Positions 35,968 through 43,668 of a stretch of 64,000 nt of DNA are shown here, in pieces. Each line of letters starts with the position of its first letter. Within the stretch, counting starts at the first letter, position 1. Under the pieces are notes generated by a model. It worked only from the letters and a program-made list of their open reading frames with translations, ran no database searches and was not told where the DNA came from. Source of the stretch: Cytobacillus praedii (GTDB taxonomy: Bacteria > Bacillota > Bacilli > Bacillales > Cytobacillaceae). The stretch covers positions 1 through 64,000 of the forward strand of contig NZ_LMBX01000015.1 in the NCBI RefSeq assembly GCF_001439605.1, in the 5' to 3' direction. The position numbers and the translations under genes were made by a program.

Positions 35968-36849
35968 TTATTTATTATTTCTTTGCTGTAGTAAAAATAA
36001 TGCTAGACCGATTAAAATGAGTGCAATACCCATACCTTGTTGTAAAGAAATGACCTCATCCAAAATGAAATAAGCAAGTATACATGTTCCAATTGTCTCT
36101 CCTAATATACTCATTGAAATAATTGAAGCACTCAGCCATTTTAACAACCAATTAAAAATTGTTTGTCCTAAAATTGTTGCAATAAACGCTAATCCAATAA
36201 AGGACCACCATGTTTGTACAGAATATTCGAAGAAGGGTGTTTGCTGACTGAAGGCAAAAACACCTAAAAGTAATGTACTGCTCCCATAACTAATAACTGA
36301 GTATGGGATAAGAGATAGACTTTTTCGAATATGCTGGCCAATGAAGAAATAAGCTGTTATGATGCCTGCAGCAATAAAAGCAAGTATATCGCCAAATAAT
36401 GCCTGTCCGCTAATTTGAAAATCTTGCCATCCAATGACAATACTTCCGGCAATCGCTACTAGACAGCCTATTATAGCCCCTTTACTGAAGCGCTCTTTAA
36501 AAAGAAAATAGCCTCCAACCATCGAAAAGAGAGGCTGTAGTGTGACGATTACCGTCGAGCTTGCTACAGATGTGTAATTTAATGATTCAAACCACAATAC
36601 ATAATGGGCTGCTAGAAATATGCCCGATAATAATCCAAGTCCCCATTGTTTTTTTGACAACAAACGTAATTCTTGTCGGTTCTTTTTATTAACTAATAAA
36701 AATGGCAAAAGCACTACTACCGCAAAAAACATCCGATAAAATGCCGTAATTGCCGCAGGTGCATCTGCTATTTTTACGAAGATGGCTGAAGTAGATAAAG
36801 CAAATACACCAAAAAATAAAATCATGTAATAACTAAGTGGTGATTTCAA
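35968..36849 (-). CDS. EamA/DMT family transporter
   Basis: The 293-residue protein has ten helices in two EamA halves (about 5-137 and 150-285), with the usual ILGETIGTCILAYFILDE near 245-262. It is a likely exporter of amino acids or metabolites. TTG at 36849 is used behind AGGGGGA. It is divergent from an XRE-cupin regulator, a common pair in which the regulator controls the exporter. A TTTA microsatellite lies over its stop codon. Confidence 0.85.
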   Translation of the reverse strand: MKSPLSYYMILFFGVFALSTSAIFVKIADAPAAITAFYRMFFAVVVLLPFLLVNKKNRQELRLLSKKQWGLGLLSGIFLAAHYVLWFESLNYTSVASSTVIVTLQPLFSMVGGYFLFKERFSKGAIIGCLVAIAGSIVIGWQDFQISGQALFGDILAFIAAGIITAYFFIGQHIRKSLSLIPYSVISYGSSTLLLGVFAFSQQTPFFEYSVQTWWSFIGLAFIATILGQTIFNWLLKWLSASIISMSILGETIGTCILAYFILDEVISLQQGMGIALILIGLALFLLQQRNNK

Positions 36850-36870
36850 TTCTGTTTCCCCCTAGATGTT

Positions 36871-36911
36871 CGTTTACAAAAATAAAATTAATTTATTATA
36901 ATGTACAAACG
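36871..36911. promoter_or_regulatory. Inverted repeat between exporter and XRE-cupin genes
   Basis: CGTTTACA (36871-36878) and TGTACAAACG (36902-36911) face each other around an AT-rich core with a TATAAT box (minus strand). It is a candidate site for the XRE-cupin protein. Confidence 0.35.
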
Positions 36912-37016
36912 TAAGTATAAAATATTTATGTAATTGATAAAAGCATTAATTCAACATGTTTATTATGTCAGCACAAAACAAGTTAAATATACACTATTTA
37001 AGAAAGGAGCTTTACT

Positions 37017-37577
37017 ATGATCAATAATCGCCTTGGGCAAACGGTATTAAATTATCGTAAAAAGAATGGGCTGACAATTCGGGAATTCGCCGATTATGCT
37101 GGAATCAGCACTTCACTTATTAGCCAAATAGAAAGAGGACAAGCAAATCCCTCGTTAAGTGTACTAGAACTGATTGCGCAAGCGTTAAATGTGCCACTCT
37201 ATACTCTCTTCATTAATGAAATTGATACGGATTCGCTCATTTCGAGAAAACATGACCGAAAGAAAGTATATCGTGAAGATATTAACCATATTGTCTTTGA
37301 TGTGTTAACACCAGACTTTATGAAAGCACATATTGAACTCTTAATGATGGAATTAAATGCACACGCAAACACTACGGAAAGTCACTATTCACATGACGAT
37401 AAAGAAGAAATTGCTGTCGTCATGAAAGGACAAGCGTATGTCGAACTGGAAGGCACCGAATATTTTTTAAATGAAGGAGATGTCGTACGCATTCCACCAA
37501 ATATTAAACACCGATTTTTGAACAAGAGTGATGAGACGAATCATATTTTATTCGTACTAACTCCATCATTAGTTTAA
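37017..37577 (+). CDS. XRE family regulator with C-terminal cupin
   Basis: Residues 1-70 form an XRE helix-turn-helix (LTIREFADYAGISTSLISQI and ERGQANPSLSVLELIAQALN). Residues 110-180 are a cupin barrel (HYSHDDKEEIAVVMKGQAYV, then GDVVRIPPNIKHRF) that binds a small ligand. Such proteins sense an amino acid, polyamine or related compound and control a neighbouring transporter. AGAAAGGAGC lies before the ATG. The EamA exporter diverges 167 bases away and is the probable target. Confidence 0.88.
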   Translation: MINNRLGQTVLNYRKKNGLTIREFADYAGISTSLISQIERGQANPSLSVLELIAQALNVPLYTLFINEIDTDSLISRKHDRKKVYREDINHIVFDVLTPDFMKAHIELLMMELNAHANTTESHYSHDDKEEIAVVMKGQAYVELEGTEYFLNEGDVVRIPPNIKHRFLNKSDETNHILFVLTPSLV

Positions 37578-37630
37578 ATCACCCCTTCCTATGAAAGTTT
37601 TAAATGTATGAGAGAATTCAACCACTAAAA

Positions 37631-37678
37631 AGGGGCCGCCCAAAAATCAATCAAATATCGACTTTTGGAACAGCCCCT
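37631..37678. terminator. Hairpin AGGGGCCGCCCAAAA / TTTTGGAACAGCCCCT
   Basis: An imperfect 15-pair inverted repeat lies behind the XRE-cupin gene. The AGGGGCTG...CCAAAA type of sequence is also seen at ends of some IS elements, so it may be a transposon relic used as terminator. Confidence 0.5.
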
Positions 37679-37748
37679 AAAACGGTGCGATTTAATTTCA
37701 AACCTATAACATCTTAAACTTTAACATAGATATCCAATTTTCTTTAAA

Positions 37749-37806
37749 GGCATTATTCCACAATAGCGCCCGATTGTTGAATATTGGATTGAAGTAAAAC
37801 ACCCCT
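37749..37806. repeat. R1 dispersed repeat, short copy
   Basis: TTCCACAATAGCGCCCGATT, then GTTGAATATTGGATTGAAGT and AAAACACCCC fit the family. Confidence 0.55.
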
Positions 37807-37821
37807 TTTGTTGAACATGAT

Positions 37822-38352
37822 CTACTCTTTCTTTCTCCCGTAGCTTGCTTTCAAATCTTTTGGATTTAGTGTAGAACCACGAAATAATTCACTTAAAAAA
37901 GTATCAAAATCAGGTGCAATTTCTACACTTTTCCATTGTCCATCTTCTGATGAATAATCTTCATAAAAATAAACAACTGATGGATTTTCAATTTTGTTTC
38001 TATAATCTAAAACTATCCATGTGTGAATGTCAGTCCACAAAACGATTAGACCTTCAGGTAACCCTTGTTTTTTTGTCCACTCTGCTGACTTTAAAATACC
38101 AATTCCTTGTTCTACCCCTTCAAAGTCTATGCCATTTATATAGTCCATAGATGTCCTTTGCTTGTCCTGACCAATGAAAAAGGAAGGATAACTCAATGCA
38201 CCCCCATTTTTTTCTTTCAATAACTCAATATAAGAATGGGGAAGTTTAAATCCTAATTCCTTTTCTGCCTTTTGGATAGTTAAATCAGTTAAAGGAGGAC
38301 TAAGTTCCTCATCATCTGTAGCCCAAAAACTCATACCTCTATAAAACTCCAT
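37822..38352 (-). CDS. SMI1/KNR4 (SUKH) family protein
   Basis: The 176-residue soluble protein shows the SUKH pattern: LTIQKAEKELGFKLPHSYIE (about 24-43), LLKEKNGGAL, a mid-region GIGILKSAEW, and WTDIHTWIVLDYR. SUKH proteins often neutralise secreted nuclease or other polymorphic toxins. The next gene in the same direction, about 400 bases upstream, is a secreted nuclease, which is suggestive but not proof of a pair. The start at 38352 has GGGGTGA five bases away; GTG at 38361 lies inside that site. Confidence 0.8.
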   Translation of the reverse strand: MEFYRGMSFWATDDEELSPPLTDLTIQKAEKELGFKLPHSYIELLKEKNGGALSYPSFFIGQDKQRTSMDYINGIDFEGVEQGIGILKSAEWTKKQGLPEGLIVLWTDIHTWIVLDYRNKIENPSVVYFYEDYSSEDGQWKSVEIAPDFDTFLSELFRGSTLNPKDLKASYGRKKE

Positions 38353-38458
38353 ATTATTCACCCCATCACTATCAATGATGTTGTTATACTAACCTTTCCT
38401 TATTGAACTAATCTGCCACGTTATTTTAAGTACATAATTTCACAATCGCCTTTAAATT

Positions 38459-38597
38459 GCAGCTAAGAAATCTAAATTTTCATTAAAGGAGCTACTCCAC
38501 AATCTGGCCCTTAACATAAAGAAAGTGCGTATTTCATTCTTGCTGCAGAATCACGCTCGATAATTGAAATCGATATTGAACTAAAGCCTTCCGTTAG
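38459..38597. repeat. R1 dispersed repeat, long copy B
   Basis: It is almost the same as 26679-26815 along its whole length, with a small insert (ATTTCATTC) next to the TTGCTGCAGAATCACG hairpin. It fills the gap between the SUKH and nuclease genes. Confidence 0.75.
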
Positions 38598-38749
38598 TGA
38601 AAAATATTTTTTTCACCATACAACTTTAGATGATATAACCATTAATTTCAGTTGTTCCTGTACAGACACCCATTCTCAAATTGTAATAACTCATCCAACA
38701 ATGAAAATAATATTCTTTCAGTCATATATTTTGCCTCAAAGTTAGGTGC

Positions 38750-39688
38750 TTACTCACCCACCATCCCATCATTGTCGTTATCACGCATATAAGGGTATAA
38801 CCAATGATCACTCGTTATAGGCATACTGAAACCTGCATCTTTTGCTTCTTTAATTGTCACCTGTCCATTCCCATTAGTATCAATGCTAGAAATATCACCG
38901 CTTTTGTTTGAACTAGTTGAGTTAGAAGGCTTGCTCTCTGTTAAACCGAGTGATGCGTTAACTTCATCAGGGTTCACATTGTCAAATGAATCGACAATCT
39001 TGTTGCCTCTCAAAGTGTAGGTATACTGATAATGTGAAGGAATCTGCGTTTCCGTATTCGGATATGTGATAATTGCTTCAAAATTAGTGGCTCCACCTGC
39101 TTTGCGGATCGCATCTTCCATATAAGCTTGATCTCCATGTCGGTTAAGCGTACTTTCTTGTGGAGTAATATTATAAGCATTGGATACCCCTCCGAGAGAA
39201 TCTGCAATGATATGTCCTTCATCTAAATCTGCACTTTCGACACCAGGAACCTTTGCTTCATCAGAAAAATATCTGCCAGACGATAATACAGGTTCGTTAC
39301 TGTCATCTTGTAGAATGATTTCATCAGCAATGACACGTACAAGTTGCCCGTATTCATTAGTAAATGCCCAATATTCACGGTCTCCATAACCAATGTCAAC
39401 GACAACGTTAGGTTCACGATATCCTGACAAATCACCACCATCAACTTCAATAAGATTGTATCCTGAGAACCGTTCATTATTTGGTTGGGTTGATGTTTCC
39501 TCTACTACTGGTTCATCAACAACCGTTGTGCTAGTTTCTTCTTTTTCGCTATTTTTATTTGTATTACCAATGGTTACTTCTTGTTGATCTGTTACTCCAT
39601 CTGTAACGGATGCATCTTTTTCGTTGGTACAACCAACTATTAAGATAGTCGTTAAAAGTAAGATTAAATAGTTCATTTTCTTTTTCAT
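38750..39688 (-). CDS. Secreted DNA/RNA non-specific endonuclease lipoprotein with Excalibur domain
   Basis: The lipobox ILIVGC (Cys 20) puts this 312-residue protein on the cell surface. A Ser/Thr/Glu linker follows (about 21-75). The nuclease part holds DEGHIIADSLGG, a variant of the DRGH box of NUC1/NucA-type enzymes, and the NITPQESTLNRHG asparagine motif. The end is an EF-hand or Excalibur-like calcium site (DTNGNGQVTIKEA, then RDNDNDGMVGE). It would cut extracellular DNA or RNA, for nutrition, uptake or competition. AGGAGAG precedes the ATG. The SUKH gene lies downstream. Confidence 0.8.
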   Translation of the reverse strand: MKKKMNYLILLLTTILIVGCTNEKDASVTDGVTDQQEVTIGNTNKNSEKEETSTTVVDEPVVEETSTQPNNERFSGYNLIEVDGGDLSGYREPNVVVDIGYGDREYWAFTNEYGQLVRVIADEIILQDDSNEPVLSSGRYFSDEAKVPGVESADLDEGHIIADSLGGVSNAYNITPQESTLNRHGDQAYMEDAIRKAGGATNFEAIITYPNTETQIPSHYQYTYTLRGNKIVDSFDNVNPDEVNASLGLTESKPSNSTSSNKSGDISSIDTNGNGQVTIKEAKDAGFSMPITSDHWLYPYMRDNDNDGMVGE

Positions 39689-39988
39689 TTTAGGGCTCTC
39701 CTATTATAGTTTCATACTGTTCTAAAAATCTCGGATATTAACATAGATTAACATTGTTAACCTATTGATAATAGTATATTCCAAAATCAACTTAATTACA
39801 GTAGATACTTTATTGAAGTGTGCAGTATTAAATCTCAATAAAGGCTTGTACAATTTCAAATTACTATTCGAATAATTATGAAACCCATCGATAACATATA
39901 GTTCCATCATTATGGGGGTAACGCTCATAATAGCTTTTCGTGTTTATATAAGGGCACTGTTAAATCTTCATGTTTATTTTTTGACAAC

Positions 39989-40026
39989 AAAGGGAACCCC
40001 TCTATTTAGAGAGATTCCCCCTTTTT
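39989..40026. terminator. Hairpin AAAGGGAA...CTCT / AGAG...TTCCCCCTTTTT
   Basis: A long stem with one bulge is followed by five T on the plus strand. No intact plus-strand gene precedes it; it may serve decayed sequence or act as a boundary. The stretch 39689-39988 upstream shows only AT-rich sequence. Confidence 0.5.
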
Positions 40027-40103
40027 ACCTTATATTGAACGTCACTCCCATTGCTAAGTTTGATTCTTTCGGTTTCATAAGAATTATTACTTATCTCGTT
40101 TAC

Positions 40104-40330
40104 CTATGCTTCCGTCCTAAGCCCTAATTCTATATCTTCTATCAGTTCTTCGTCCGAATACTTTTCAGCATCAATATGGGATTCCCAATCAAACAAGGCT
40201 AATTTATCTTTTGTATAAAAAAATAAGCATACAAGTTATCCTTGATAGAGCCTCCGATTGCGGAACAGCCAAAGTTATTTATTTCCACTCTCTCCTTAAT
40301 AGAGAAAAAGAATAGTGATCATAGTAATTC
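40104..40330 (-). pseudogene. Decayed small protein, unidentified
   Basis: The minus strand reads NNFGCSAIGGSIKDNLYAYF, a one-base shift near 40210, then KDKLALFDWESHIDAEKYSD and EELIEDIELGLRTEA before TAG at 40104. The acidic tail and size fit small immunity-type proteins, but I do not recognise the family and no start codon is left. Confidence 0.4.
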
Positions 40331-40347
40331 CCTCTAAACAAATGCTT

Positions 40348-40421
40348 GAAATCTGGTCATTTACATAAAGGAAGAACGTAATTCTTGCTGTAGAATTACG
40401 CTCGATAATGGAATAAATTTA
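40348..40421. repeat. R1 dispersed repeat
   Basis: GAAATCTGGTCATTTACATA, then AACGTAATTCTTGCTGTAG and AATTACGCTCGATAATGGAAT. The GTAATTCT/AGAATTAC arms form a clean hairpin. Nothing else is seen between 40331 and the arr promoter. Confidence 0.65.
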
Positions 40422-40636
40422 TATTTTTAATTAAAGCTTAACGTTATTGCTCATTACGTGACTTAACAATTCTGTTGTTCTGTATGATAAATCACTAAAT
40501 AACAGTCCGTAATATCCCTAGTCATCAGAAACGTTGATTGCAAAGCAAAACATAAAAAATAAGTAATGGTCGTTCGATATCATTCCTTCTACTTTCATTA
40601 TAACGTAATTTTCATTTTATTTATAGACTGTTCTTT

Positions 40637-40665
40637 TTGTAACTTCGATACTATACTCTTATATA
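40637..40665 (+). promoter_or_regulatory. Probable SigA promoter of arr
   Basis: TTGTAA (40637-40642), a 17-base spacer and TATATA (40660-40665) give a good match to the housekeeping consensus. Transcription would start near 40672, about 23 bases before the ATG. Confidence 0.6.
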
Positions 40666-40694
40666 CAAATCTAAAATTATTAGAGGTGTATAGG

Positions 40695-41111
40695 ATGAAC
40701 GACAAAAAAGATGTCTTAGATAATGGTCCTTTTTTTCATGGCACTAAAGCAGAACTGAAAATTGGAGATTTATTAGTACCACAACACTTATCAAATTACC
40801 AAGATAAAAAATCCAACTATATTTATTTTACTGCGACATTAGATGCTGCTAAATGGGGTGCTGAATTAGCAAGATCCACATCAAAGGAAAGAATTTATAT
40901 TGTAGAACCATTAGGTGATTTTGAAAATGATCCGAACTTAACTGACAAAAGATTTCCTGGAAACCCAACACGTTCTTATAGGTCTACATCTCCTTTGAAA
41001 ATAATAGCCGAATTAAGTTCATGGGAAAGACATTCCGACGAAGAAATAAATCATATGCTTACATCTTTAAAACAGTTAAGTGAACAAGGTAAAAATGTAA
41101 TATACGATTAA
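40695..41111 (+). CDS. arr: NAD+-rifampin ADP-ribosyltransferase (Arr)
   Basis: This enzyme inactivates rifampicin by moving ADP-ribose from NAD+ to the drug. The 138 residues match the short Arr family: PFFHGTKAELKIGDLLVPQH near 11-30 (His-Gly-Thr of the NAD site), YIYFTATLDAAKWGAELA near 43-60, RIYIVEPLGDFENDPNLTDK and RFPGNPTRSYRSTSPLKI with the conserved Asp/Arg region. GAGGTG and TAGG precede the ATG at 40695; a frame open to 40566 gives only an untypical extension. A promoter stands just upstream. Many environmental Bacillaceae carry such genes. It lies alone among repeats, suggesting gain by transfer. Confidence 0.9.
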   Translation: MNDKKDVLDNGPFFHGTKAELKIGDLLVPQHLSNYQDKKSNYIYFTATLDAAKWGAELARSTSKERIYIVEPLGDFENDPNLTDKRFPGNPTRSYRSTSPLKIIAELSSWERHSDEEINHMLTSLKQLSEQGKNVIYD

Positions 41112-41204
41112 GCCTTAAAATCTTTAAAGTCATGATCCAATTAGACCAAAAATCAATTTGTGTTTACAATTCGTTTTTGTTTTATTTTATCTATGTCACG
41201 CCCC

Positions 41205-41272
41205 TATCCCTTTCAACAATCTGCTCCTTTTGTGGAATAAGAAAAAATCCTGAGTTAATACAGGATTTTTTA
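41205..41272 (+). terminator. Terminator AAAAAATCCTG / CAGGATTTTTT in an R1 piece
   Basis: CAACAATCTGCTCCTTTTGT and GGAATAAG are R1-like. The hairpin at 41236-41272 behind it repeats the one at 1785. It lies about 125 bases after arr. Confidence 0.6.
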
Positions 41273-41349
41273 ACTAAGTATGAAATTTTCATAAAAAAGT
41301 TAGACCATAATGATCCATTTTACGCTCCTGAATTTAGTGCTTCTATCTA

Positions 41350-41846
41350 AAAGTAATTTTATCTCTTTTATTTTTTCTATGTGCCACTGTTCATGTAAAT
41401 ATATCTATTCGATCCATTGATCAAGAGGTAATTCACCTATGGCAGAATGCTTCACTGATTTTTCTTTCAATATGGCCTTATCTACTTTCGTACTAAGAAA
41501 GGCCATCAATTTTCCCTCGAATCGTTTAACAAATCAATTATTTGCAGAACTTCAAATGATTCTATACTTGGTTCAACGATTTTTGGAGCTTTAATCTTTT
41601 TCGTTCAATCCAATATTATAAAGTGAACATTTTTACGTTCTATTGGTGTAATTAAATCGGCTTTTAATCCCCATGCAATAGCCTTTATAGATGCCTTTTC
41701 CACTAAAACTAAGTGATGGCAAACTTGTGCTATACCCACAGATTCACATCAGGCTTACTATTAAGTTCAGTATCACTTAATAAAGTACTTTCTTTTACTA
41801 GGTTATTTCTCGTTTCAGGCAGATTATCACTTACTAATTTATTCAT
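41350..41846 (-). pseudogene. Decayed DinB-like gene
   Basis: AAGGGGGA stands before an ATG at 41846. With repairs the frame reads MNKLVSDNLPETRNNLVKES, DTELNSKPDVNLW, then AQVCHHLVLVEKASIKAIAW (DinB metal-site His), KIKAPKIVEPSIESFEVLQI, HSAIGELPLDQW and IYLHEQWHIE (second His pair). Lesions: one-base loss after LW, CGA to TGA after ILD, one-base shift after SREN, and TAG before IYLHEQ. Four lesions show long decay. DinB-superfamily proteins are metal-dependent transferases or hydrolases. Confidence 0.6.
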
Positions 41847-41914
41847 GAGAATTCCCCCTTCTTCAGAAAGTGCTTACTTAGATTTCAATTCTATAAAACT
41901 TTTAAATTCACCTT

Positions 41915-42532
41915 TTATGCCCGCTTTTCTAAATCCTTTGCTGTCTGACTAGTCTCTACTTCTTTTTCATTCTTCAACGTGCCAAATAATACGTCTACAA
42001 ATGGAGTAGACACACCATACCAATAGTTTTCATTTTTATAGTGATGGAGGATGTGGGTCTTCTTCACCCATTTGCCTAGCTTTGTTTTCGGATTGATTGG
42101 ACGGTGGGCAACATAATGCTTCCATTCGTATATGAGAAGCATGAGGACTATCCCGCTAATAAACGATACCGTTCCAACCACCGATTGGACGATTATATAG
42201 AAGATGCTGGCTGCAATAAGTAAATTAGGTACACTGTACCAGAGAGGAAGGAACAATAAATGTAAGTCATTCGGATGTTTATGATGATCATAATGGAGAC
42301 GTTTCAATAATTTTAGGAAAAAGGTGTTTTTTGGTGTTTTCAAATGAAAAAAAAAGCGGTGTGTTATATATTCTGTGAACATATAAGAGACGAATCCAAT
42401 CATAAAGTACAGCATGTATACCCAAGTTATTCCTTTTACGAGGACAAGTGTTGTTGCTATACAAAATACAGCAAGCATAACAAGAATATCAAAATGAAGA
42501 AAAAAATCCCGATACAACCCTTTCTTTTTCAC
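41915..42532 (-). CDS. Fatty acid hydroxylase superfamily protein
   Basis: The 205-residue membrane protein has four helices and the histidine clusters of the di-iron hydroxylase/desaturase superfamily: HRFFFH near 58, HYDHHKH near 79, HYVAHRP near 137 and HILHHY near 159. It would insert oxygen into a lipid or sterol-like substrate. Its ATG overlaps the TGA of the regulator gene before it, so the two are one operon. The acidic tail after FGTLKNEKEVE may be a late extension. The lipid-type regulator suggests a fatty acid substrate, an inference from context. Confidence 0.85.
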   Translation of the reverse strand: MKKKGLYRDFFLHFDILVMLAVFCIATTLVLVKGITWVYMLYFMIGFVSYMFTEYITHRFFFHLKTPKNTFFLKLLKRLHYDHHKHPNDLHLLFLPLWYSVPNLLIAASIFYIIVQSVVGTVSFISGIVLMLLIYEWKHYVAHRPINPKTKLGKWVKKTHILHHYKNENYWYGVSTPFVDVLFGTLKNEKEVETSQTAKDLEKRA

Positions 42533-43221
42533 TTTGCCTTCACCTCTTCACTTTTTATCTTCCATAGAATTAAGCTTTTTTCCATCATCGTTTTTGTAAT
42601 CCGTTCTGCTTCTTCTACATCCCCCTTCAAGAGAGAGGTAACAAGTTCATTAAAGTATTGGTTTGAGACAATCCTGTGATGTGGTTCTTTAAAGTATTTT
42701 TCGGCCATAGGAATATATATTTCTGTGAAGCTATTGATAAGTAAGCGATAAATTGGATTCGGGGAGAGCTGTGTAAGATTTTGCTGTAGAGCCCAATCAA
42801 AAGCAGCATATGATTTCGCATCGTCCTGAAGCTCATCAAGCTTAGCAAATAATGCAAGGACCTTTAGCCGGTTATACACTGCTGCCTCTTTCATATAGAT
42901 CGGAGTAATCGCAATTCGCAGACCTAGCATGTATTCAATAAATACGTTTGGAATTTCATCATAGCATTGCAGAATATCCACAATCGTCATTAGATTTCCG
43001 TGCGACCAATAATCATTCACAACAGCAGGCATTCCTTTACGGGCAGCTATCCATCCATCCCGTTCTAAACGCTGAAGTGCCTCTCTGATTGTCGGTCTGC
43101 CGACATGAAATTTCACAGCCATATCTCTTTCCGGTAACAGCGGTTCATTTATTTTGTATTCTCCCTCTAAAATGGCGGAAATGATTTTTTTACAAATTAA
43201 TTCCGAAGATCGCAGCTTCAA
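42529..43221 (-). CDS. FadR-type GntR transcriptional regulator
   Basis: Residues 1-75 form the GntR winged helix (INEPLLPERDMAVKFHVGRP, then TIREALQRLERDGW) and the rest the all-helical FadR C-terminal domain, about 230 residues in all. FadR of enterobacteria binds acyl-CoA. It is first in a two-gene operon with the fatty acid hydroxylase. TTG at 43221 starts the usual MKLRSSEL and is well spaced from GGAAGGTGA; GTG at 43233 lies on that site and is the alternative. Two FadR-like operators stand upstream, so it probably represses itself and the hydroxylase. Confidence 0.8.
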   Translation of the reverse strand: MKLRSSELICKKIISAILEGEYKINEPLLPERDMAVKFHVGRPTIREALQRLERDGWIAARKGMPAVVNDYWSHGNLMTIVDILQCYDEIPNVFIEYMLGLRIAITPIYMKEAAVYNRLKVLALFAKLDELQDDAKSYAAFDWALQQNLTQLSPNPIYRLLINSFTEIYIPMAEKYFKEPHHRIVSNQYFNELVTSLLKGDVEEAERITKTMMEKSLILWKIKSEEVKAK

Positions 43222-43246
43222 ACCTATACTCACCTTCCTGTCTGTT

Positions 43247-43257
43247 TGGTAAAACCA
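43247..43257. promoter_or_regulatory. FadR-like operator 1 (TGGTAAAACCA)
   Basis: It fits the GntR/FadR consensus TNGTNNNACNA exactly and is extended by flanking TT/AA. It stands 26 bases before the regulator start. Confidence 0.55.
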
Positions 43258-43267
43258 AAATTCATAT

Positions 43268-43278
43268 TGGTATTACCA
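43268..43278. promoter_or_regulatory. FadR-like operator 2 (TGGTATTACCA)
   Basis: A perfect palindrome of the same consensus, 21 bases from the first, that is two helical turns, so two dimers could bind on one face. Confidence 0.6.
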
Positions 43279-43424
43279 ATATATTATTGTTTATTGAAAC
43301 CGGTGTCAATATATTCACAAAATTCAAAAATAATTCCCTGCTACGGTCTTACAGTCGAGGCAGTTCTCCCCTTAAAATTAAGGCTCTATTATAACTGAAT
43401 GCTAATTTTCTATATTTGAGAAAT

Positions 43425-43560
43425 AAACGGATTAATTCCGTTTAAAATGAAAAAATACCCATATTTTCTTTAAAATAAAGGGAGTTTTTCCGTTTTTAGT
43501 ATCCAAATCTTTAGATTTTGTCTTCATTGGAGCAGTTAATCGGAATATCTCCGCTTATGA
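43425..43560 (-). repeat. R2 dispersed repeat, copy 2 (inverted)
   Basis: Read on the minus strand it runs from AAGCGGAGATATTCCGATTA to AAACGGAATTAATCCGTTTA, colinear with 4798-4942. It fills most of the gap between the FadR gene and the frl locus. Confidence 0.75.
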
Positions 43561-43616
43561 ATTCTCATATATACACAAAATCAACAATGAAAAATAACAG
43601 AGCCAAAATGAAAACA

Positions 43617-43660
43617 AAGGGACGGTTCTCCTGCTTAAAAGGAAGCAGAGAACCGTCCCC
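43617..43660. repeat. R3 palindrome, copy 3 (terminator of the frl unit)
   Basis: AAAGGGACGGTTCTC and GAGAACCGTCCCC arms lie nine bases after the last gene of the frl locus and probably end its transcript. Confidence 0.8.
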
Positions 43661-43668
43661 ATGTTTGC

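Noticed and set aside
41713-41952. Plus-strand frame of 79 codons
   Set aside because: It is the antisense of the decayed DinB-like gene and the end of the hydroxylase gene, without a ribosome site.
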